A stretch of 64,000 nucleotides of DNA. Source: Occultella gossypii (GTDB lineage Bacteria; Actinomycetota; Actinomycetes; Actinomycetales; Beutenbergiaceae). The notes beneath the pieces were generated by a model. The model was not told where the DNA came from and made no database searches. It saw only the letters and a program-made list of their open reading frames with translations. The position numbers and the translations under genes were made by a program. The stretch covers positions 281,941-345,940 of the forward strand of contig NZ_JAGSHT010000012.1 of NCBI RefSeq assembly GCF_019947135.1, in the 5' to 3' direction. Positions 16,922 to 25,103 of this stretch are shown piece by piece (positions within the stretch are counted from its first letter, which is position 1; each line of letters starts with the position of its first letter).

Positions 16922-17932
16922 TCAGGCGCTCAGTTCGCTCGCCTCCGGGGTCACGGCGCCCGGCAGCGGCTCGCCCGCGGCGTACGCGGCCAGTCCGTCG
17001 AGGGCGAAGTGGGACAGCCGGCGCGTCTCGGATCCGAGCGAGCCGGCCAGATGGGGGGTCACCGTCACATTGGCCAGCGACAGCAGGGGATGGCCCACGG
17101 GCAGCGGCTCGGGATCGGTGACGTCGAGGATCGCGTCCAGGCGGCCGCTCGCGCACTCGGCGAGCAGTGCCTCGGAGTCGACGATGCCGCCGCGTGCGGT
17201 GTTGATGAGCGTGGCCCCGTCGCGCAGCAACGCCAGTTCGGCGCGGCCGATCAGGTGATGCGTGCTGGGCAGCAGCGGCGCGTGCAGCGAGAGGATCTCG
17301 GCACGGGCGAGCACTTCCGGCAGCGGACGGAGCTCGCCGCCGGCGGCTCGGACCTGGTCGGGATCGGCGAACGGGTCGGCCACCAGGACCGGGCCGGTCT
17401 CGAGCACCTTCAGGAGCTCGAGCACCCGGCGCCCGATGGTGGAGAAGCCGACGATCCCGATCGTGCGTCCGAGGTTGGACAGGCTGCGGGTCGCGAACGA
17501 GTTCTGCCATCCGGTGGGCTGCGCCCGGCTCACCTGGGCCAGGGGCAGGGCGCGCTTGCCGGCGAGGATGACGGCGGCGAGCGTGTATTCGGCGACCGGT
17601 ACCGCGTTCATCGTCGCCGCCGTCGCGACCTGCACGCCGCGCGCGTGGAAGTCCGGCGGCACGAGGCCGCGCACGCTGCCCGCGGCGTGCAGCAGCACCC
17701 GCAGGCGAGGCGCGGCGTCAAGCTGCGCCGCCGTGATCGGGGGGCACCCCCACGAGGTGATGAGCACCTCGGTCTCGGCGAGACGAGCCGGGTCGACGGT
17801 GGCCAGGTCACCGACGACGATCGGGTCGCCGAGGGTGGCCAGCCGGGCGAGGCGCGCCTGCTCGTCCGGGCCGAACTGCAGCGCGAAGGTGGCCTGGTCC
17901 ATCACCAGCAACACGCGCGGCCGCGTCATCAC
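16922..17932 (-). CDS. D-2-hydroxyacid dehydrogenase family protein, first gene of sugar ABC operon
   Basis: 336 residues. The NAD(P)-binding Rossmann motif is IGIVGFSTIGRRV; the catalytic residues of the D-isomer 2-hydroxyacid dehydrogenase family are present in order: Arg in NTARGGIVD, Glu in TDPEPLPVGHPL and His in TPHLAGSLG. The family oxidises or reduces D-2-hydroxy acids such as glycerate, phosphoglycerate and related sugar acids. As the first gene of an ABC importer operon it likely handles a 2-keto or 2-hydroxy acid produced from the imported compound (inference). Start is GTG 17932 or ATG 17929; GGGAG is 8 nt before the GTG. It diverges from the DeoR-LacI regulator across an array of operator-like repeats. 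Confidence 0.9.
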   Translation of the reverse strand: MMTRPRVLLVMDQATFALQFGPDEQARLARLATLGDPIVVGDLATVDPARLAETEVLITSWGCPPITAAQLDAAPRLRVLLHAAGSVRGLVPPDFHARGVQVATAATMNAVPVAEYTLAAVILAGKRALPLAQVSRAQPTGWQNSFATRSLSNLGRTIGIVGFSTIGRRVLELLKVLETGPVLVADPFADPDQVRAAGGELRPLPEVLARAEILSLHAPLLPSTHHLIGRAELALLRDGATLINTARGGIVDSEALLAECASGRLDAILDVTDPEPLPVGHPLLSLANVTVTPHLAGSLGSETRRLSHFALDGLAAYAAGEPLPGAVTPEASELSA

Positions 17933-17965
17933 GGGGGCAGCTCCCTAGTCGAAATGCTCAGGCAC

Positions 17966-18091
17966 TGATCGAATGTTGATCGATTGTGCGTTACGATCGA
18001 AAACAGTAAGGTGGCCCGCGTTGAATGTCAACACGCGAGCATCGTGGCTGGTCAGCGCCAACTGGCACGTGATCGAATTGTGATCTACTTT
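17966..18091. promoter_or_regulatory. Tandem 11-bp operator-like repeats between ABC operon and DeoR-LacI regulator
   Basis: Two head-to-tail 11-mers, TGATCGAATGT (17966-17976) and TGATCGATTGT (17977-17987), are followed by a related CGATCGAAAAC (17994-18004). A second tandem pair, TGATCGAATTG (18070-18080) and TGATCTACTTT (18081-18091), lies just upstream of the regulator gene. One helical turn separates the copies in each pair. The region is AT-rich compared with its flanks. DeoR-family proteins often bind direct repeats; the divergent regulator at 18115 is the likely binder (inference). Confidence 0.65.
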
Positions 18092-18114
18092 GCTGACGCA
18101 TCGAAGGGACTCAC

Positions 18115-19242
18115 ATGGACGTAGTCGGGCAGCTGGGTCGACCGGTCGCCGGCTCCCGCCGCGCCGAGGTACTGGCGGCGGTGGCCGAGCGCGGGATGAT
18201 CCGCGTGACCGACCTCGCCCGCGAACTCGGCGTCACGCCGGTCACGGTGCGGCGCGACGTGGCCGAGCTCGCCGAGGCCGGGCTGGTGCGTCGCGTGCAC
18301 GGTGGGGCGACGGCGATCGACGCCGCAGACCAGCACCGGTCGATCGCACCCTCGTCACGGGTGGGGTCCGGGCGGGTGCCGGTCGTCGGGGGCGCCGTGG
18401 GCATGCTCGTGCCGTCCCTCGACTACTACTGGCCCGATGTCGCCCGCGGGGTCGAGGAGGAGACCCGGGCGCTCGGCCTGCGGATGGCGCTCCGGGGGTC
18501 GGTGTACGAGGCTGCCGACGAGCGCGGCGACGTGCAGCGACTCCTCGAGGGTGGCGCCGACGGCCTGCTGCTCGCCCCGACCGTCACCGGACCGGGCGGA
18601 GACCTGATCCGGGCCTGGCTCGCCGAGACCGACGTGCCGGTCGTGCTCATGGAGCGCAACGCCGTCGTAGGGGACGAACGGCGCGCCGTGGAGTCCGTGA
18701 CCACCGACCATCAGGGTGGCATCGCGATGGCGGTGCACCACTTCACCAGCCTCGGTCACCGCCGGATCGGGGTGGCGCTCAGCCAGCACTCACCGCACGT
18801 GGGCCAGCTCCACGCCGGCTGGCACGCGGCGTGCACCGACCTCGGGCTGGACACCGCCGGTGTGGTCGACCTGCCCGTGCCGGACCGGCCGGATCCCGGC
18901 TTCGCGGCCGCCATCGAGGCGGTCGTGGATGCCGTGCTGGAGACCGGGACGACGGCGCTCATCGTCCATTCCGATCCCGAGGCGCTGCGGGTGGTGCAGC
19001 GGGCCGCGGAGCGTGGGCTGAGCGTGCCCGGAGACCTCTCGGTGCTCGCCTACGACGATCAGGTGGCGCCGCTGGCCACGCCGGCACTGTCCGCAGTCCG
19101 CCCGCCGCGGCGGACCATCGGGCGCACGGCCGTGTCCCTCCTGGCAGCACGGATGGCCGACCCGGGCCGGCCCGTGCACCGGGTCCAGGTCAGCCCGACG
19201 CTCAAGGTCCGGTCCTCCAGCGGCCCACCCCGCTCGGCGTAG
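18115..19242 (+). CDS. Hybrid regulator: DeoR-type HTH fused to LacI-type sugar-binding domain
   Basis: 375 residues. Residues about 15-70 are a DeoR/GlpR winged helix: RRAEVLAAVAERGMIRVTDLARELGVTPVTVRRDVAELAEAGLVRRVHGGA. Instead of the usual DeoR sugar-phosphate (DeoRC) domain, residues about 85-370 are a LacI/periplasmic-binding-protein-like domain: VGGAVGMLVPSLDYYWPDVARGVEEETRALGL, TTDHQGGIAMAVHHFTSLGHRRIGVAL and GLSVPGDLSVLAYDDQVAPLATPALSAVRPP. Such regulators should bind a free sugar rather than a sugar phosphate. ATG 18115 follows GAAGGGA. It diverges from the ABC importer operon and probably represses it and itself through the 11-bp repeats between them. Confidence 0.9.
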   Translation: MDVVGQLGRPVAGSRRAEVLAAVAERGMIRVTDLARELGVTPVTVRRDVAELAEAGLVRRVHGGATAIDAADQHRSIAPSSRVGSGRVPVVGGAVGMLVPSLDYYWPDVARGVEEETRALGLRMALRGSVYEAADERGDVQRLLEGGADGLLLAPTVTGPGGDLIRAWLAETDVPVVLMERNAVVGDERRAVESVTTDHQGGIAMAVHHFTSLGHRRIGVALSQHSPHVGQLHAGWHAACTDLGLDTAGVVDLPVPDRPDPGFAAAIEAVVDAVLETGTTALIVHSDPEALRVVQRAAERGLSVPGDLSVLAYDDQVAPLATPALSAVRPPRRTIGRTAVSLLAARMADPGRPVHRVQVSPTLKVRSSSGPPRSA

Positions 19243-19379
19243 TTCACCGCGTCCCGCGCGACACCCAGCCCAGGGTCGGGTTTTGCCACATGTGAAACGT
19301 TCGATCTGCACGTTCGGTGGCAGCTCCCCGCTGCCCGCCGTAACGTCACCCCTGGGTATGAGACGAGGGAGCCACACAC

Positions 19380-20861
19380 GTGACAGCCGAACCGGACCTG
19401 ACCGCAGACCTCCTCGTGATCGGGTGGGGAAAGGCGGGCAAGACCTTGGCCGGAGCACTGGCCCGGCAGGGCCGCCGCGTGGTCATTGTGGAGCAGTCGT
19501 CGCGGATGTACGGGGGCACCTGCATCAACATCGGGTGCGTACCGTCGAAGTCGCTCATCCACCGGGCCGAGACACGCGACCCCCACACCGGTCCTGACGA
19601 CGCCTACCGCGAGGCTGTCGCGTCCACGGCGACGCTGACCGGGGCGATGCGGCGCAAGAACTTCGAGATGCTGGACACGCTGGACTCGGTCACCGTCATC
19701 ACCGGTCAGGCCACTTTCACCGGGCCCGACACGATCGAGATCCGGCCCGCCGCCATCTCCGAAGGGTCCCCGGTCTCCGCCGAGGAGGAGCCGCCGGCCG
19801 ACGCGCTCGCGCGCCTGACCGTGCGCGCCGAGACGATCGTCATCAACACCGGCGCCCGGCCGGCGCTGCCCGGCATCGACGGCCTCCACGGCCCAGGCCG
19901 CAGCCGGGCCGTGGTCACCAGCACCGAACTGCTGTCCCGCCCGGGCAGACCCCGCCACCTCGTGGTGCTCGGCGGCGGCTACGTCGGCGTCGAGTTCGCG
20001 GCCATGCACGCCGGCTACGGGACCCCGGTGACGCTGATCGCCCGCGGCCCGAGCATCCTCGCCCGCGAGGAGCCCGACGCCGTCGCGGCCGCGGTCGAGA
20101 TCCTCACCGAGGCCGGCGTCACGATCGTCACCGACGCCCAGGTCACCAGCGTTCAGGACGAGGAGCCCGACGGCGGCGCCGGCAGCCCCGATTCCGGCGG
20201 CGGCTGGGCGAACGTCAGCTACGAACGCGCCGGCCTCATCGAGACGGTCCGCGCGGACGTGGTGCTCGCCGCGCTCGGCCGACAGCCGGACACCGCGGTC
20301 CTGGACCTGTCCGCCGCCGGCGTCGAGACCGACGCGCGCGGCGCCGTCGTCGTCGACGACCGGCTGCGCACCTCGGTGCCGCACGTGTACGCCGTCGGCG
20401 ACGTCAACGGTGGGCCGCAGTTCACCTACGTCTCCCTCGACGACCACCGGATCGTGCTCGACCAGCTCACCGGCACCGGCGCCCGGTCCACCGCGGACCG
20501 ACGCGCTGTGCCGAGCACCGTGTTCATGACCCCGCCGCTGGCGCGGGTGGGCCTGACCCGGGCGGAGGCCGAGGCGGCCGGGCACCGGGTACGCGTGGCG
20601 ACCCGGCGGGTCGCAGACATGGCCACGGTGCCCCGGGCGAAGATCGTCGGCGAACCACGCGGGCTGATGATCGCCGTCGTCGACGCCGAGACCGATCTGA
20701 TCCTCGGCGTCACCATGCTCGCCCACGACGCACACGAGACGATCAACACGGTGGCCCTCGCGATGCGGCACGGCATCACGGCGCGCCAGCTGCGGGACGA
20801 GATCTACACCCACCCCTCGATGACCGAGTCCCTGAACGACCTGTTCGCGAACCTCGCGTGA
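19380..20861 (+). CDS. rclA: RclA-like flavin disulfide reductase
   Basis: 493 residues of the class I pyridine nucleotide-disulfide oxidoreductase family. The FAD-binding GWGKAGKTLAGALARQG and the redox pair in GGTCINIGCVPSKSL (Cys48 and Cys53) are intact; the NADH-binding motif is VVLGGGYVGVEFA. The opening WGKAGKTLA...EQSSRMYGGTC and the segments QFTYVSLDDHRIV, VFMTPPLARVGLT and THPSMTESLNDLF match E. coli RclA closely. RclA reduces Cu(II) and protects against hypochlorous acid. The C terminus has the dimerisation domain with a Thr-His-Pro motif. Start GTG 19380 follows GACGAGGGAG. No RclR-type AraC regulator is adjacent. An insertion rich in Glu/Gly (about residues 258-280) is not in RclA. 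Confidence 0.88.
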   Translation: MTAEPDLTADLLVIGWGKAGKTLAGALARQGRRVVIVEQSSRMYGGTCINIGCVPSKSLIHRAETRDPHTGPDDAYREAVASTATLTGAMRRKNFEMLDTLDSVTVITGQATFTGPDTIEIRPAAISEGSPVSAEEEPPADALARLTVRAETIVINTGARPALPGIDGLHGPGRSRAVVTSTELLSRPGRPRHLVVLGGGYVGVEFAAMHAGYGTPVTLIARGPSILAREEPDAVAAAVEILTEAGVTIVTDAQVTSVQDEEPDGGAGSPDSGGGWANVSYERAGLIETVRADVVLAALGRQPDTAVLDLSAAGVETDARGAVVVDDRLRTSVPHVYAVGDVNGGPQFTYVSLDDHRIVLDQLTGTGARSTADRRAVPSTVFMTPPLARVGLTRAEAEAAGHRVRVATRRVADMATVPRAKIVGEPRGLMIAVVDAETDLILGVTMLAHDAHETINTVALAMRHGITARQLRDEIYTHPSMTESLNDLFANLA

Positions 20862-20955
20862 ACCGTGGGTGAGCGGCCGGTTGCCGCTTGACCCCCGACC
20901 CGCCGAGCGCGAGGCTCGGCGGGAGCGGCGTCTCCCGCTCGGGCGGGAGCTGGTG

Positions 20956-22245
20956 ATGGGTACGGATTCCACGGCGGGCGCGCAGCCCGCCCTGGCGCGT
21001 CGGCTGGGTACCGCCGACGCGATGATGATCGGGCTTGCGTCGATGATCGGCGCGGGGGTGTTCACGGTGTTCGCCCCGGCAGCCCAGGCCGCCGGGGCCG
21101 GTCTGCTCATCGGCCTCGGCATCGCGGCGGTGGTGGCGCTGGCCAACGCGACCTCGTCCGCGCAGCTGGCTGCCGTCTACCCGACGTCGGGCGGTACCTA
21201 CGTCTATGGCCGCGAGCGGCTCGGGCCGTGGTGGGGCTTCGGGGCCGGCTGGGCGTTCGTCATCGGCAAGACGGCCAGCTGTGCCGCGATGGCGCTCGCG
21301 GTGGCCGAGTACGTGGCGCCGGAGGCGTGGCGCAGGCCGGTCGCCCTGGCGGCCGTGATCGTCCTCGCTGCGCTGAACTATCGCGGCATCACGAAGACGA
21401 TGCGGGCCGCGCGGGTGATCGTCGTCGCGGTCCTGGCCGTGCTCGTGCTCGTGCTGGCGGCGACCCTTGGTGCGGGCGACCCGGACGCCGCCAATCTCGA
21501 CGGGTGGGCCTCGCCGTCCGCCGGCTGGTACGGCGTGCTCCAGTCCGCGGGGCTGTTGTTCTTCGCGTTCGCCGGGTACGCGCGGATCGCGACCCTCGGC
21601 GAGGAGGTTCGCGACCCGACCCGGACGATCCCGCGCGCGATCCTCGGGGCGCTCGCGGTCGCCGTCGGGCTGTACGCGCTCGTCGCGATCGCGGTGCTGA
21701 CCGTACTGGGGCCCGACGGCGTCGCCTCCTCGGTAGCGCCGCTCGCCGCCGCCGTCGACGCGGGTCCGTGGTCGGCCGCGGTGCCGATCGTGCGGGCCGG
21801 GGCGGCCGTCGCCGCGCTCGGGGCGCTGCTCGCGCTGCTCACCGGCGTCGGCCGCACCACCTTGGCGATGGCGCGGAACGACGACCTGCCCCGGTGGCTC
21901 GCCGCCGTGCATCCCCGGTACCTGGTGCCCCATCACGCGGAGGTCGCGATCGCCGTCGTGGTCGGCGTCCTGGTGCTCACCGTGGACCTGAGGGACGCGA
22001 TCGGCTTCTCCTCGTTCGGGGTGCTGTTGTACTACCTGATCGCGAACCTGTCCGCCTGGACGCAGACCGGCGCCGACCGCCGGTATCCGAGGTGGCTGCA
22101 GGGGATCGGCGCCGGAGGCTGCACCGTGTTGGTGGCCACGCTGCCGCCGCCGACGATCGCGATCGGGGTCGGCGTGCTCGCCGTCGGCGTGGCCTACCGG
22201 GTGCTCCGGCACCGGGCCCTCCGACGGCCGCGCGGCGCCGCCTGA
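20956..22245 (+). CDS. APC-family amino acid permease
   Basis: 429 residues, about 12 membrane helices. The APC superfamily N terminus is clear: RRLGTADAMMIGLASMIGAGVFTVFAPAAQAAGAGLL, with the helix-1 glycine break GxG. Later segments (YPTSGGTYVYGRERLGPWWGFGAGWAFVIGKTA; FFAFAGYARIATLGEEVRDPTRTIPRAI) are typical of the amino acid/polyamine transporters. ATG 20956 is chosen over the upstream end of the open frame because GGGAG precedes it by 7 nt and family alignment begins here. It follows rclA by 94 bp on the same strand and may be cotranscribed. Substrate unknown. Confidence 0.88.
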   Translation: MGTDSTAGAQPALARRLGTADAMMIGLASMIGAGVFTVFAPAAQAAGAGLLIGLGIAAVVALANATSSAQLAAVYPTSGGTYVYGRERLGPWWGFGAGWAFVIGKTASCAAMALAVAEYVAPEAWRRPVALAAVIVLAALNYRGITKTMRAARVIVVAVLAVLVLVLAATLGAGDPDAANLDGWASPSAGWYGVLQSAGLLFFAFAGYARIATLGEEVRDPTRTIPRAILGALAVAVGLYALVAIAVLTVLGPDGVASSVAPLAAAVDAGPWSAAVPIVRAGAAVAALGALLALLTGVGRTTLAMARNDDLPRWLAAVHPRYLVPHHAEVAIAVVVGVLVLTVDLRDAIGFSSFGVLLYYLIANLSAWTQTGADRRYPRWLQGIGAGGCTVLVATLPPPTIAIGVGVLAVGVAYRVLRHRALRRPRGAA

Positions 22246-22459
22246 ACCGCCCTGCGGGGCTCCCGGCACGCGAGCGAGAGCCTCGAACATCGCGGTGATC
22301 GCAGCCATCGGACGCGCCTGTCGTGGCGACCCTCACGGGTGCTGGTGCGGCGCTGGGGGGCGAAGGTCCATAGGGTGGGAGCCGAATGCCCGCCTACGAT
22401 GCTTGTGGATGCCCGCGGATCCCGGCAGACCGGGGGAGAGCGACCGCCGAGGAGCACCG

Positions 22460-24310
22460 ATGAATTTCGACAATGTCCCGCCGCACCCTCGGGTGTCGGC
22501 GACGATCGACCCCGACGGTGCGGCCGAGGTGATCTTCGACGGCGTGCCTCACTACCTGCGCAGCGGATCCCTGCCCGGCGCCCGTCGGGACGTCACCACC
22601 TACGTCGCCCAGCGAGCCAGGGACGTCCTCGGCCGCGCCGTGCTGGTGCACGTGAGTGAGCCGGAGGGACGCTTCGAGCTGGCCGTGCACCCCGACGGCA
22701 GCGTCGACGAGCGGGCGAGCCACGACCAGGCGCCCGAGCCGAGCGACCCCGAGTCGGACGTCACCGTGATGACCCGGGTCCGTCCCCCGGCCAGGCCGGA
22801 GAGCCAGGAGTCCGCGCCCGAGCCGGCGGGAGCCGTGGAACCGGCGCAGCCGCAAGCGCGAGCGGAACCGGCGGGCGCGGTGGAACCGGCGCAGCCGCAG
22901 GCACAGGCGCCGCGATCGCCGGCATCTCACGCCCCGGCGGCTGCGCCGGATCACTGGGCGCCCCCGCCCCGACCCGCCGAACCCGAGCACGAGCGACCGC
23001 CGGCACCGCAGGCGCCTCCACCGACGCGCCAGCCGGCCGCGGTCCAGCAACCGACACCGGTGACCCAGCCGCAGCAGCCGGCTCCGGTGACCCAACCGGC
23101 CCAGAGATCTCAGCAGGCCCAGTCGCAGCAGCAGGCGCCCACCCCGCACCGGGCCCAGCCCGGTTCGTACCCGGCGCAAGCCGCCCACCAGGTGCCGTTC
23201 CCAGCGCCCCAGCAGCCGCCGTCGTCCATGCCTTCGTTCTCACCATCCGCACCGCAGCCCGGGGGGCCCGCGTACCCGCACCAGTCCGGCGGCTCCGCGT
23301 CCGTGCCGCAGCCCGGTGGCCCGGCGTACCCGCCGCAGCCCGGCGGCCCGGCGTACCTGCCGCAGCCGGGTGAACCCGCGTTGACCCGACGGCAGCTGCG
23401 CGAGTCCTTCCTCACCCAGGAGCAGGTGGAGGCGCCCGCCAGCACCGGGCTGCGCGGCGTTCTCGCCCGAGCCGGCATCAAGACGTCCCCGAGCGCCGCC
23501 GAACGCTCCGAGCGGTCCGACCGCAACACCGTCTCCCAGCACTGGCCCGGGGTGCGCACGATCGCCGTCGTGAACGGCAAGGGCGGGGCGAACAAGACCC
23601 CCACCACCGCCCTGCTCGCCGCCGTGTTCGCGCGGAACTCCGGGGCCGCCACGCTCGCCTGGGACAACAACGTCACGCGTGGCACCCTCGGCTGGCGCAC
23701 CGACCAGGGCCCCCACGAGGCCACGGTGCTCGACCTGCTGCCCGAGGTGGACAACCTGCTCTCCCCGGGCGCGAAGGCGGGGGACATCTCCCACTACGTG
23801 CACCACCAGCCAGCGGACAAGTACGACGTGCTCCGCTCGAACCCGAACCTGCTCTCCTCCGAGACCCGGATCAGTGCACCGGACGTGGACGCGATCCACG
23901 ACGTCGCCGGTCGCTACTACCGGCTCGTGTTCGTCGACTCCGGCAACGACGAGTCCGCCGAGAACTGGCTGCGGATGATCGACAAGGCCGACCAGCTCGT
24001 GGTCGCCAGCATCGCCAAGCCCGAGCACGCCGAGGCGGGTGCGCTCCTGCTCGAGGAGCTCGTCGCCCGTGGCGGCCGGTCCGCGGAACTCGCGCGCGGC
24101 GCTGTCGTGGTGGTCTCCCAGGCCCGGGAAAAGGACACCAAGCCCGCTGCCTCGGACATCGCCCAGGGCTTCACGGGCTGGGTCCGCGAGACGGTGACCA
24201 TCCCGTACGACCGGGCCATGGTCGAGTCCGTGCTGCGCTTCGACGCGCTCGCCCCGGCCACCCAGCGCGCCTGGTTGCGCGCCGGAGCGGCCGTGGCGGC
24301 AGGGCTGTGA
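22460..24310 (+). CDS. MinD/ParA-like ATPase with N-terminal domain and long Pro/Gln-rich linker
   Basis: 616 residues in three parts. Residues 1-90 are a small alpha/beta domain (ATIDPDGAAEVIFDGVPHYLRS...RFELAVHPDGSVDE). Residues about 95-330 are a disordered Pro/Gln/Ala-rich arm with short repeats such as GGPAYPPQP. Residues about 370-616 are a MinD-type ATPase with a deviant Walker A, GKGGANKTPTT, a switch region LAWDNNVTRGTLGW and Walker B LVFVDSGNDES. The N-domain/linker/ATPase layout resembles actinobacterial MinD-like proteins, including some near type VII secretion loci (EspI-like), but no ESX gene is nearby. ATG 22460 follows GAGGAG. Role unknown; membrane or pole positioning is a guess. 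Confidence 0.8.
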   Translation: MNFDNVPPHPRVSATIDPDGAAEVIFDGVPHYLRSGSLPGARRDVTTYVAQRARDVLGRAVLVHVSEPEGRFELAVHPDGSVDERASHDQAPEPSDPESDVTVMTRVRPPARPESQESAPEPAGAVEPAQPQARAEPAGAVEPAQPQAQAPRSPASHAPAAAPDHWAPPPRPAEPEHERPPAPQAPPPTRQPAAVQQPTPVTQPQQPAPVTQPAQRSQQAQSQQQAPTPHRAQPGSYPAQAAHQVPFPAPQQPPSSMPSFSPSAPQPGGPAYPHQSGGSASVPQPGGPAYPPQPGGPAYLPQPGEPALTRRQLRESFLTQEQVEAPASTGLRGVLARAGIKTSPSAAERSERSDRNTVSQHWPGVRTIAVVNGKGGANKTPTTALLAAVFARNSGAATLAWDNNVTRGTLGWRTDQGPHEATVLDLLPEVDNLLSPGAKAGDISHYVHHQPADKYDVLRSNPNLLSSETRISAPDVDAIHDVAGRYYRLVFVDSGNDESAENWLRMIDKADQLVVASIAKPEHAEAGALLLEELVARGGRSAELARGAVVVVSQAREKDTKPAASDIAQGFTGWVRETVTIPYDRAMVESVLRFDALAPATQRAWLRAGAAVAAGL

Positions 24311-24341
24311 GCGGTGCGTCGCTCGGCTCGTGCCGCCGTGG

Positions 24342-24983
24342 TCAGGGCAGCCGGTTCGCCTTGGCGAGGTTCTCCGCGAGCTCGACGGCGTTCTGCCGCG
24401 CCCCATAGGCGGGGCGGTCTCGCTCGACGCGCCAGGACTCGTCAAGCGATCCGATGTTCACGGTGTCGAAGCCGAGCTGGTCGTAGAGCGCGGTGACGAA
24501 CTCGACTGCGTCGGGATCGTCGCTGGCGGTGGCGAGCGCCCGGCGGTTCGGGGTACCGGCCGGGCTGCCGTCGGTGTTGATCTGGTCGGCGACGATGTGG
24601 TTGAACGCCTTGACGACCCTGGACGTCGGCAGGTGCTGCTGGAGCAGGCCGGAGGTCGTTGCCTCGCCGTCGTCGAGCGATTCGATGTGTCCGTCGCGTT
24701 CGTAGTAGTAGTTGTTGGTGTCGAGCACGATCTTGCCTGCGAGGGGCTCGACGGGGATCTGGTCGATCGCGTGCAGCGGCACCGTGACCACGGCGACCTC
24801 GCCGGCCGCCGCTGCTTCGGCGGCCGTTCCCGCACGCGCCCGCGGCCCCAGGTCGTCGACCAGGCCGGCCAGGGTCTTCGGGCCGCGGGAGTTCGCGATC
24901 ACGACGTCGTGGCCGGATTCGATCACCGCCCGAGCCACGTTGCTGCCGATGTTGCCTGCGCCGATGATTCCGATCGTTGTCAT
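24342..24983 (-). CDS. NADPH-dependent F420 reductase-like NAD(P)-binding protein
   Basis: 213 residues, a single Rossmann domain plus short helical tail. The motif IGIIGAGNIGSNVARAVIESGHDVVIANSRGP binds NADP(H): the SR after the second strand fits the 2'-phosphate. Later LDTNNYYYERDG and VVKAFNHIVADQI are typical of the F420-dependent NADP reductase-like family. Many members act on coenzyme F420; others only bind NADP, and the present sequence does not settle this. ATG 24983 is preferred over the end of the open frame at 25010 because the Rossmann motif begins immediately after it. It converges with the MinD-like gene (31 bp apart). Confidence 0.85.
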   Translation of the reverse strand: MTTIGIIGAGNIGSNVARAVIESGHDVVIANSRGPKTLAGLVDDLGPRARAGTAAEAAAAGEVAVVTVPLHAIDQIPVEPLAGKIVLDTNNYYYERDGHIESLDDGEATTSGLLQQHLPTSRVVKAFNHIVADQINTDGSPAGTPNRRALATASDDPDAVEFVTALYDQLGFDTVNIGSLDESWRVERDRPAYGARQNAVELAENLAKANRLP

Positions 24984-25103
24984 GCCTTTCCCAACGCCAG
25001 GTCGAGCCATTCATTCCGACCGCCTGCGCAGCCCTCGGAGACGCCCGCGATGTGAGATCGCGACGGCTGGGACGCCCAGCCACCACCCGCGGGAGCTGGA
25101 CCT

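Noticed and set aside
15345..17258. Long open frame (637 codons) on the + strand
   Set aside because: It is antisense to the binding-protein and dehydrogenase genes; composition is Arg/Gly/Val-rich with no family resemblance, as expected for a shadow frame in high-GC DNA.
19059..21146. Long open frame (695 codons) on the - strand
   Set aside because: Shadow of rclA and the 3' end of the hybrid regulator gene; low-complexity Ala/Gly/Arg residues without domain signs.
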